A stretch of 25,376 nucleotides of DNA from a virus: IMG/VR virus record IMGVR_UViG_3300037584_000119, positions 1 through 25,376 of that record; one strand, 5' to 3'. The notes beneath the pieces are model-generated. The model was not told the DNA's origin. It worked only from the letters and a program-made list of their open reading frames with translations, and did no database searches. Of this stretch, positions 16,192-21,887 are shown one piece after another. The translations under genes were made by a program, and so were the position numbers. Every line of letters starts with the position of its first letter. Within the stretch, counting starts at the first letter, position 1.

Positions 16192-16607
16192 TAATGTTCT
16201 CCTTTAAATGTTTTTATAACGTCAGATGAAAACAATTTATCTAGTTTTAATAAGTACATTCTAGATGCATTGTGGTCTCCACCTGATACACTTCTCTTGT
16301 AATCTAATCTATCAATTAGTTTCTTGAGATTCTCTACATTAAAAACAAGTGTGCAAAAAACATCATCACCTATACATAAATTATGAAACCAATAGTCTGC
16401 TTCTGTTGCATTGATACCACTAGGCTTACCATATGATTCATATTCTATAGCTATGTTGCCTGTCTTCTGCCACTTATCTCTTTCACTTTTTACTTCTATC
16501 TTTTTATTTTGTAACATATCTGCTACGAACTGTTCCCTCACTTTACCATACTCTAGGTCTATGTCAAACTTTTTTCTGTCTTCTTTACTTGGTTCTAGGT
16601 TTTCCAT
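16191..16607 (-). CDS. PD-(D/E)XK-like nuclease-fold protein (138 aa), function uncertain
   Basis: Glu25 in a helix (LEYGKVREQFVADML) is followed by Glu38-Val39-Lys40 in IEVKSERDKW and then a strand NIAIEYES with Glu55. This resembles the E...ExK core of PD-(D/E)XK nucleases. The following GKPSGI and ATEADYWFH segments are typical of small phage members of this fold. Substrate is unknown; similar genes in cyanophages and pelagiphages are usually unnamed. AGGAG lies eight bases before the ATG. It overlaps the upstream membrane peptide gene by 23 bases and touches the downstream gene as TAATG. Whether it cuts phage intermediates or host DNA cannot be told. Confidence 0.55.
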   Translation of the reverse strand: MENLEPSKEDRKKFDIDLEYGKVREQFVADMLQNKKIEVKSERDKWQKTGNIAIEYESYGKPSGINATEADYWFHNLCIGDDVFCTLVFNVENLKKLIDRLDYKRSVSGGDHNASRMYLLKLDKLFSSDVIKTFKGEH

Positions 16608-16764
16608 GTGTAACTCCTTTCACTTTGGGTTTAAGATGTAATAGTTCCCTTATGTGTAGCTTTCTACCTTTAAAGAAAACGATTAAGTTTATTGTCGTAT
16701 TTATAGTGATGGCAATAAGTAACCACCATTGCCACCATATTAGTTGCTCTGTATTTTCTAACAT
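16585..16764 (-). CDS. Trp-rich single-membrane-span peptide (59 aa)
   Basis: The reading frame starts at an ATG that overlaps the ribonucleotide reductase stop (TAATG) and ends at TAA 16585-16587, 23 bases inside the next gene. The peptide has a Trp-rich entry (IWWQWWLL, residues 9-16) leading into a hydrophobic span to about residue 31, followed by a basic tail (FKGRKLHIRE, then KPKVKGVTHGKPRTK). By the positive-inside rule the tail would be cytoplasmic. The ribosome site is weak (AGG seven bases upstream), so translation is likely coupled. It accounts for an otherwise empty 156-base gap. No known domain; a membrane-acting host takeover or lysis-timing peptide is possible. Confidence 0.6.
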   Translation of the reverse strand: MLENTEQLIWWQWWLLIAITINTTINLIVFFKGRKLHIRELLHLKPKVKGVTHGKPRTK

Positions 16765-18674
16765 TAACTAGCCTGTATGTCAACCATTTCACAAGCATCA
16801 GCAGTACACGCTAATTCTTTAGAGCCACTTGTCGTGTCCTCTTTCTCAAAGTCTGCTAACTTAGACCAATCAATAGAGGTAGGCATCTTCTTATACAACT
16901 CATCATATTCCTGTTCGGTTATATCTTGATAAGGTGCTTGTGCATATGTATGGTCACTGAAAGGTAAGAAGGATATACCTGATACCTCATCAAAGTTTTT
17001 ATACACCCAAGCTCCTACATCCATCCACTCATCTTCCTTTACAGATATAGTTACAGATGGTTTGTGCTCACACCAATGCCTTTGGAACATGAGCCAATAT
17101 TCTAACTGCTGTATGGCAGTCATCTCGGTTCTAGTGATAGCACCTGTAGGTGACTTCATAGGAAAGCTGAACACAGTTGTGCTGTCAGGCTTCATCACGT
17201 CAGGCTCACTAGGGATACCACTCTCTTTCATAAACTGTGTGAGTGGGTCTTTGTTATCACCACGTACAGTTCTAATATAGAAAGGATTATGTCTTGCGTG
17301 TATACCTGATGCACTGTCTACTAACTGAGACACTGTGCCACTAGGTTTTACACAAGTGATTGCAGTAGACTGTGGTATGCCTAATGCTTTAGCAATCTTT
17401 TTATTTGCTTCAACTGCTACTTCTTTTAATATAATTAATACTTCTTCTGACCATATATCTGTATCTAAGATACCTGTCAAAGACACACCTAACAATCTTT
17501 CTTCTTCTGTATTAGTCTTCCATACCTTGCGTAGATACTTGAAGTCTGTAAGTGTAGATTGAAACGTACCTAATATAGTAGCCATACGCACCTTCTCTGT
17601 TAGAGTTGCTAAATCGTCTGTTTCACGTGCAACAACTTCTGTAAGGTTACAGAACTGATAAGGTCTAAGTATAATTTCACTACATGGATTACAACCAAAA
17701 TAGTGATTAGCATCACGTCTACCATTCTCAGACGCTTTTACTCTAGCTGCCTGTCTATTAAATATACCACGTTCTCCTGACTTAGATTCGTATAATGATG
17801 TCCACTCTCGCATAAATGTACCCATTTCAGGTTTACCTTTAAATGCTACAGAGTTATTAGCTAATGCTCTTTGTCCTTCATTCTCCCACCACTGTCCTGA
17901 TTTGGCATGACGCATTTGGTCATCTCCTAAGTTAGACAAAGATATAAGAGCAGAGCGTCTTACACCACCAACAACTACAACTTCTCCTATCTTGCACATA
18001 ATATCATGGCACTCAATAGGGAATAGTCTTCTACCCTTTGCACCTTCAAACTTCTGTATACAAAACTTAAACAGGTCTATAAGAGGAGCAGGTCCTGATG
18101 CTCTACCACCGAAAGTTTTTAGTCTAGCACCTGCAGGTCTTACCTCTGACACATCCCATGTAGGTATCTGTCCTGCATACAGTAAAGATATTAACTCACG
18201 CAAAGCTCTTGACCATCCGGGTCTACTGTCACCCACCTTTATAATAGTAGATGACTTTTCAAAATGTTCGTTTACAACAGGTAGTTTATCTACATTCTCT
18301 CGCTCAACAGAGAAACCTACACCTGTGCCACACATAAGTATATACATACATTCATCAAAGCTACGTGGACTATCTACAGGTATGTAGCTACAATTATATC
18401 CTGCTACATGACATCTATCTAGTGCTATACCTGCAGTCATTAATGCTCTCATACTTGGCATAGTGCCAAGAGATAATATAGATTCATTTAGTTTCTCTTT
18501 GAGAGCCTTAGTAATCGTGTAGTTGTAGTTAGTTTGTAGATGATTATCCATATAATCTATGTATCTATCCACAGTCTCTATCCAAGTCTCTCGTCTTTGC
18601 TCATCGTCTTTCCATCTTGCATATCTAGAAAGAGCTATAAAATTTTGATAATCAGTTGGTAAATAGTTTTGCAT
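16764..18674 (-). CDS. nrdJ: Class II (adenosylcobalamin-dependent) ribonucleotide reductase, monomeric NrdJ/RTPR type (636 aa)
   Basis: It reduces ribonucleotides to deoxyribonucleotides using a B12-derived radical. The catalytic motif is at Asn329-Pro-Cys331-Ser-Glu333, with Cys331 the thiyl-radical cysteine. Cys95 (in AGYNCSY) and Cys342 (in YQFCNLTEV) fit the redox pair, and Cys623/Cys628 at the C-terminus fit the disulfide shuttle. MCGTGVGFSVE near 114-124 is typical of the class. It is shorter than the roughly 740-aa Lactobacillus enzyme, as phage forms often are. No separate small subunit or activase is present or needed. AGAGGAGA precedes the ATG. It supplies dNTPs for replication and would depend on host cobalamin. 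Confidence 0.93.
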   Translation of the reverse strand: MQNYLPTDYQNFIALSRYARWKDDEQRRETWIETVDRYIDYMDNHLQTNYNYTITKALKEKLNESILSLGTMPSMRALMTAGIALDRCHVAGYNCSYIPVDSPRSFDECMYILMCGTGVGFSVERENVDKLPVVNEHFEKSSTIIKVGDSRPGWSRALRELISLLYAGQIPTWDVSEVRPAGARLKTFGGRASGPAPLIDLFKFCIQKFEGAKGRRLFPIECHDIMCKIGEVVVVGGVRRSALISLSNLGDDQMRHAKSGQWWENEGQRALANNSVAFKGKPEMGTFMREWTSLYESKSGERGIFNRQAARVKASENGRRDANHYFGCNPCSEIILRPYQFCNLTEVVARETDDLATLTEKVRMATILGTFQSTLTDFKYLRKVWKTNTEEERLLGVSLTGILDTDIWSEEVLIILKEVAVEANKKIAKALGIPQSTAITCVKPSGTVSQLVDSASGIHARHNPFYIRTVRGDNKDPLTQFMKESGIPSEPDVMKPDSTTVFSFPMKSPTGAITRTEMTAIQQLEYWLMFQRHWCEHKPSVTISVKEDEWMDVGAWVYKNFDEVSGISFLPFSDHTYAQAPYQDITEQEYDELYKKMPTSIDWSKLADFEKEDTTSGSKELACTADACEMVDIQAS

Positions 18675-18839
18675 TTAAGTCTCCTCTGTTACTATTTTTA
18701 TACTCTTAACTTTCACTCCTTCTATCTCGTGAAAAGTCTCATTGATGTATTCTTCCATCTCTTCGTCTACGTTGCCATCGGCAGGTACTGCATAATCTTC
18801 AGGGTCAATTAGCAGTGTCATCATAATCTTAACTCGCAT
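18675..18839 (-). CDS. Hypothetical small acidic protein (54 aa)
   Basis: The frame fills the gap between the DUF3310 gene and nrdJ, and its TAA is immediately followed by the nrdJ ATG. Starting at ATG 18839 gives MRVKIMMTLLIDPEDYAVP, a strand-like start, followed by an acidic helix (VDEEMEEYINETFHEIEG) and a final strand (VKVKSIKIV). Starts at 18824 or 18821 would lose the first strand; no strong ribosome site separates the options. The beta-alpha-beta outline and location resemble short unnamed proteins in other marine phages. Function unknown. Confidence 0.6.
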   Translation of the reverse strand: MRVKIMMTLLIDPEDYAVPADGNVDEEMEEYINETFHEIEGVKVKSIKIVTEET

Positions 18840-19137
18840 CTTTTTCAACCACGTCTATTAGTTCTGTAAGATACCATTGTGCTTTCTTCAAATCCTCTAC
18901 ACCATTCTTATATCTATATCTCCAAAGATACTTCATGATGTTACCTTGTAAGTAATACTCAAACCCACCATCTGTCATAGCCTTTATAGCATCGATAGTT
19001 TCTATACCTGCTTTGTTATAATGAGGTGGATGGTTTACCATATCATCTTTTTTTCCTGATAAATACTTCACTGTTTTCTCCTTTGATTTCTCTTCAACTT
19101 CTTTAAGTTTGTTTTTCATATACTCCAAATGTCTCAA
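18829..19137 (-). CDS. DUF3310 family protein (102 aa)
   Basis: Residues about 33-98 match the DUF3310 pattern: VNHPPHYN, then IETIDAI, GNIMKYLWRYRYKNG and LKKAQWYLTELI. As I recall, the same domain occurs in T7 gp1.7, reported to be a nucleotide kinase; whether this short version has activity is unknown. The gene stands beside ribonucleotide reductase, fitting a role in nucleotide supply. The start is probably TTG at 19137, overlapping the previous stop (TTGA) with GGAGAG five bases upstream; an ATG six codons later (19119) has a GGAG only three bases away. It overlaps the 54-aa gene at its 3' end. Confidence 0.75.
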   Translation of the reverse strand: MRHLEYMKNKLKEVEEKSKEKTVKYLSGKKDDMVNHPPHYNKAGIETIDAIKAMTDGGFEYYLQGNIMKYLWRYRYKNGVEDLKKAQWYLTELIDVVEKDAS

Positions 19138-19481
19138 TGTAACTCTCCGTCAGGTTTAAAGTTAACGTGTATAACATTATCACGTTCTTTAATCTTAGTC
19201 AACCTATCTATGCCTTGTGTTAACTCTTCATGTGATAAATATTTATCTGCTAGTCTTTCAGTTTCTTCTCTAAATATTTTATTCTCTTCCATCAAAGGAA
19301 CGGAAGCACATATCTGTTTAGTAAAGCCAATCATAGAATAGAAATCGTCATCATCAAGTTTATTAGCCTTGTCCACCACCATTTTAAGAGTGACTTCTCC
19401 TGTCCATTTATTTTTCTTATCAAGGTGTGGTCTAACTATAATCATAAAATCAGATGTAAATACAGGTTCTTTAGTTGTCAT
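19134..19481 (-). CDS. Hypothetical protein (115 aa)
   Basis: GGAGA lies four bases before the ATG, and the start is one base after the endonuclease I stop, so co-translation is likely. The N-terminal half is strand-rich (DFMIIVRPH, then WTGEVTLKMVV), with LDDDDFYSMIGF near 42-53 and CASVPLMEENKIF after it; the C-terminal half is helical and charged. I recall similar unnamed proteins in marine phages between endonuclease and nucleotide genes. No catalytic signature, membrane span or zinc site is visible. The 3' end overlaps the TTG start of the DUF3310 gene. Confidence 0.65.
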   Translation of the reverse strand: MTTKEPVFTSDFMIIVRPHLDKKNKWTGEVTLKMVVDKANKLDDDDFYSMIGFTKQICASVPLMEENKIFREETERLADKYLSHEELTQGIDRLTKIKERDNVIHVNFKPDGELH

Positions 19482-19482
19482 G

Positions 19483-19953
19483 TTATCTCCTTATCTTTGC
19501 TGTAGAAAATCGTATGAATTTAGGGTGTTTGTTTTTACCTTTCTCTTTCAACCAATCTTCAGGTATTATTCTATCATAATATCTAAATCCATATTTAATA
19601 CACCATTCTGCATATGATGACTTTGCACCTTTTCTAAGTTTCTTTCTGCTATTTTCAAATACAAATCTAATGTCTAAGTTTGGATGTTGTTTCTTTATTG
19701 CTAGGTGTTTTCTTCTATCCATAGTAAGAAATCTACCTTTAGTTTCTATTATAATCCCATTCTTTAATATGAAGTCAGGGGTATAGGTTCTGTAGGCTAA
19801 ATCTTCCCACTCTATCTTAATACTTTCGTAGTCATACTTGTATCTAATAGTATCAAGAGCCATAGAAATTTTTAATTCTAACCCACTCCTATACCCATGC
19901 TTTATCGCATCTCTGCGTATCTTATGTGGAGACACTAGAGATACCTTCTCCAC
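19483..19953 (-). CDS. Endonuclease I, Holliday-junction resolvase of T7 gp3 type (156 aa)
   Basis: The T7 endonuclease I active-site set is present: Glu26 (SGLELKIS), Asp60 in YTPDF, Glu70 and Lys72 in IIETKGRF, corresponding to Glu20, Asp55, Glu65 and Lys67 in T7. The enzyme is a dimer that cuts branched DNA, helping recombination, debranching before packaging and host DNA breakdown. SYAEWCIKYGFRY and PEDWL near the end are also family-like. Length is close to T7's 149 aa. The start used is GTG at 19953, which overlaps the upstream gene by 19 bases and lacks a good ribosome site, so it probably depends on translational coupling. Confidence 0.88.
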   Translation of the reverse strand: MEKVSLVSPHKIRRDAIKHGYRSGLELKISMALDTIRYKYDYESIKIEWEDLAYRTYTPDFILKNGIIIETKGRFLTMDRRKHLAIKKQHPNLDIRFVFENSRKKLRKGAKSSYAEWCIKYGFRYYDRIIPEDWLKEKGKNKHPKFIRFSTAKIRR

Positions 19954-20171
19954 CCTGTAAAAGGATTGAACTCGTATGAGTCATGAGAATATGAAACACC
20001 AAGAGCTTTCATCTCTTCCTTTACAGCTTCGTCAGCTAACTTCTTAGCTTCCATAGCTTCTCTCAAACCCTTAGTTCTCATATCACGAAGGGTTTTCTTA
20101 GCTTCAGCTAACTCTTTTTCCATAGTCTCAATATCCTTTTGCAGGTCTTCTATCTTTTTAGAATCAGTCAT
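19935..20171 (-). CDS. Small coiled-coil protein (78 aa)
   Basis: Residues about 4-58 form a charged helix with heptad spacing (KIEDLQKDIETMEKELAEAKK onward), followed by a short tail with SYEFNPFTGWRRYL. The ATG at 20171 was chosen because it overlaps the exonuclease stop (TAATG) and has GGAG nine bases upstream; an ATG at 20186 would add five residues but lacks a ribosome site. Its 3' end overlaps endonuclease I by 19 bases. Such coiled-coil proteins could bridge nuclease subunits or bind the adjacent exonuclease; that is speculative. Confidence 0.6.
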   Translation of the reverse strand: MTDSKKIEDLQKDIETMEKELAEAKKTLRDMRTKGLREAMEAKKLADEAVKEEMKALGVSYSHDSYEFNPFTGWRRYL

Positions 20172-20917
20172 TATTTTAAACTCCATATTTTACTCGCTTC
20201 ATCTTTCATACCTGTCCACAACCAAGAGTCTAAGTTAGGGTATGTAAGAGAAGCTATCTCATGCTTGTCATTACTGACAGACAAAAACTTTTGTATACCA
20301 AAAGCTACCTTAGTAAGTTGCTTCTTGTATGCAGATAAGTTTTTAAGTGTGAATACCTTGTGTTCTTTAGGACTTGCAAAGAACAGGTCTACACTATTCT
20401 TAGGGTATGCCATAGAGTATAATGCCATTTGTCTTTTCTGTGCTTCAGTTGGTCTTGTAGGCATCCTTGTGGTTGTCTTCAAGTCAACTATCTTGTCAGC
20501 AAAGCGAAAGTCAATATACCCTATAATAGGCACAGGCAGGTCATCAATCTGAACTGATACTTTTTCTTGGTATGCTTCAAGATTATCATAGTTAAAGTTC
20601 TCATCAATGACTTTGCCGAAACCTTCCAATAACTTCTTCTCTTTAGCTGTCTTTATATCTCCTAAATCAACACCTGATTCAGCACACAGAGACATGAAGT
20701 GCATATCTAAATAGTTAAAGTCAAAGGTTTTCTTTTCATACTTGTCTGCTAAAGTAGCTTCAGTAGCAATACCCCTCACAGCACTAGCACCACTAGATGA
20801 CTTAACACCAAACAAATACCTAGCAACCCACAAGGCATTATCATTAATGTATGTGTTGATGCTACTAGGTGACAAGTATTTGATACCATGCACTGCGAAG
20901 GGATTATTACTTAACAC
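20171..20917 (-). CDS. RecB/Cas4-like PD-(D/E)XK exonuclease (248 aa)
   Basis: The RecB-family nuclease core is visible: Gly49/Glu53 helix (RGIATEATL), Asp136 (GYIDFRFAD), Asp145-Leu-Lys147 and the hallmark Gln163-x-x-x-Tyr167 (RQMALYSMA). Phage members act as DNA exonucleases and take the place of T7 gp6 in degrading host DNA and making recombination ends. No helicase part and no four-cysteine iron-sulfur cluster is evident. The start is GTG at 20917, overlapping the preceding stop (TAGTG), with GTGGAA about nine bases upstream. It forms a nuclease block with endonuclease I downstream. Confidence 0.8.
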   Translation of the reverse strand: MLSNNPFAVHGIKYLSPSSINTYINDNALWVARYLFGVKSSSGASAVRGIATEATLADKYEKKTFDFNYLDMHFMSLCAESGVDLGDIKTAKEKKLLEGFGKVIDENFNYDNLEAYQEKVSVQIDDLPVPIIGYIDFRFADKIVDLKTTTRMPTRPTEAQKRQMALYSMAYPKNSVDLFFASPKEHKVFTLKNLSAYKKQLTKVAFGIQKFLSVSNDKHEIASLTYPNLDSWLWTGMKDEASKIWSLK

Positions 20918-21822
20918 TATGCGTTTTCCACTTCTATGAAGTTATCCTCTGCGTCAATGATGTCACTAACTGCAGTGGACATATCTTCATCAATGGAGTT
21001 TTGAGAAGCCTGTTCGCTCCACTCGGATACTATATACTGATTATAGTTCTCCACCCAAGCTAGAAAGTCTCCAAACATAACTTGGTCTTTATCTGACAGG
21101 TCTATCTTCTCAGACAAGTTCAACGTGCTAGTAGGTAAATAGAACTTACTACCATTAGGTAGCTTTCTAGGTTCAGTAGCTAGAGCTATAGTATGTTGAA
21201 CAGGTAAGCACTTTTGCTTGGCAAGTTTTGTAAAGTTAGCACCGATAGTTTTGAATGCTTCTCTATTATCTATCTCCCATATAAAAGGAGTAGTTTCAAA
21301 CTCAACTTTATTACCATTAGCATCAACAGCATCATGTAAGTCTACTAAACCAAACACTACACGTACACGTTTAATCTGCTTGATAAGGTCTTTAGTTTTA
21401 TCAGGCAGAGCATCAAAGTCTTGTATCCAACCTGCAGGTTTACCACAGTTGAATCCACCTTGATTATCCTTTAGGTCTTTATTAAGATTGTCAGCCATGA
21501 CAGTCTTATGATAAGTACCCATAGGTTCTCCTTTTTTTGCAGACATATTCTTTACAAATCTTTTGTACATATACCTCTGCATGAAAGGTCTGATAGTTGC
21601 AGTCTTACCATACAACACCTGACCTTCAGGGATGTCTAATTTGTAAGTACCACCCTTCACTATAATCTCATCATCCTCTTCAATCGGAGCATGATTGATT
21701 CTAAATCTAGGTAGTTGTGGAGATTTCTTTTCCACTGTATTAGACTCATTTGCTATTCCCATAGCCTTTGCCATAGATTCATAATTGTTAGTGTCTATGG
21801 TCACCAAGTTTGCTTCTGTCAT
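20917..21822 (-). CDS. Putative single-stranded DNA-binding protein (301 aa), assignment by context
   Basis: AGGAGA lies seven bases before the ATG, and a near-consensus promoter lies just upstream (21859-21887). The middle is strand-rich (ATIRPFMQRYMYKRF, RVRVVFGLVDL) with a charged, aromatic surface. The last 25 residues are strongly acidic (SIDEDMSTAV to DNFIEVENA), like the partner-binding tails of ssDNA-binding proteins such as T7 gp2.5. Its location between polymerase and exonuclease fits a replication cofactor. Against this, I see no clear OB-fold signature, and the protein is longer than typical SSBs. It could equally be a recombination or exonuclease-partner protein. Confidence 0.45.
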   Translation of the reverse strand: MTEANLVTIDTNNYESMAKAMGIANESNTVEKKSPQLPRFRINHAPIEEDDEIIVKGGTYKLDIPEGQVLYGKTATIRPFMQRYMYKRFVKNMSAKKGEPMGTYHKTVMADNLNKDLKDNQGGFNCGKPAGWIQDFDALPDKTKDLIKQIKRVRVVFGLVDLHDAVDANGNKVEFETTPFIWEIDNREAFKTIGANFTKLAKQKCLPVQHTIALATEPRKLPNGSKFYLPTSTLNLSEKIDLSDKDQVMFGDFLAWVENYNQYIVSEWSEQASQNSIDEDMSTAVSDIIDAEDNFIEVENA

Positions 21823-21858
21823 ATATATTCTCCTTTCAGAAAGTTAAAATGTTTCATA

Positions 21859-21887
21859 GTTATATCAGCTAACATCTTTAGTGTCAA
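21859..21887 (-). promoter_or_regulatory. Near-consensus sigma70 promoter with extended -10, reading into the 301-aa gene
   Basis: On the minus strand TTGACA (21887-21882) and TATAAC (21864-21859) are separated by exactly 17 bp, and TGA directly before the -10 gives the extended TGn element. It overlaps the polymerase stop codon. Transcription would begin near 21852, giving a leader of about 30 nt that keeps the AGGAGA ribosome site. One mismatch to consensus in total. Confidence 0.7.

Noticed and set aside
16755-16783. Minus-strand TTGACA-17 bp-TAGAAA at the end of nrdJ
   Set aside because: The -10 matches only four of six bases and the start would fall inside the 59-aa gene. It is possible but too weak to annotate.
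17440-17485. Minus-strand TTGACA with TATATG 17 bp on, inside nrdJ
   Set aside because: The -10 match is poor, and it lies in the middle of a conserved coding region with no gene start behind it.
19935-19953. Possible programmed frameshift joining the coiled-coil protein to endonuclease I
   Set aside because: No slippery heptamer is seen in the overlap. Endonuclease I has a full-length domain from its own GTG, so simple translational coupling explains it.
20139-20552. 137-codon plus-strand frame opposite the exonuclease
   Set aside because: It lies opposite the catalytic core of a clear RecB-like nuclease and lacks a ribosome site.
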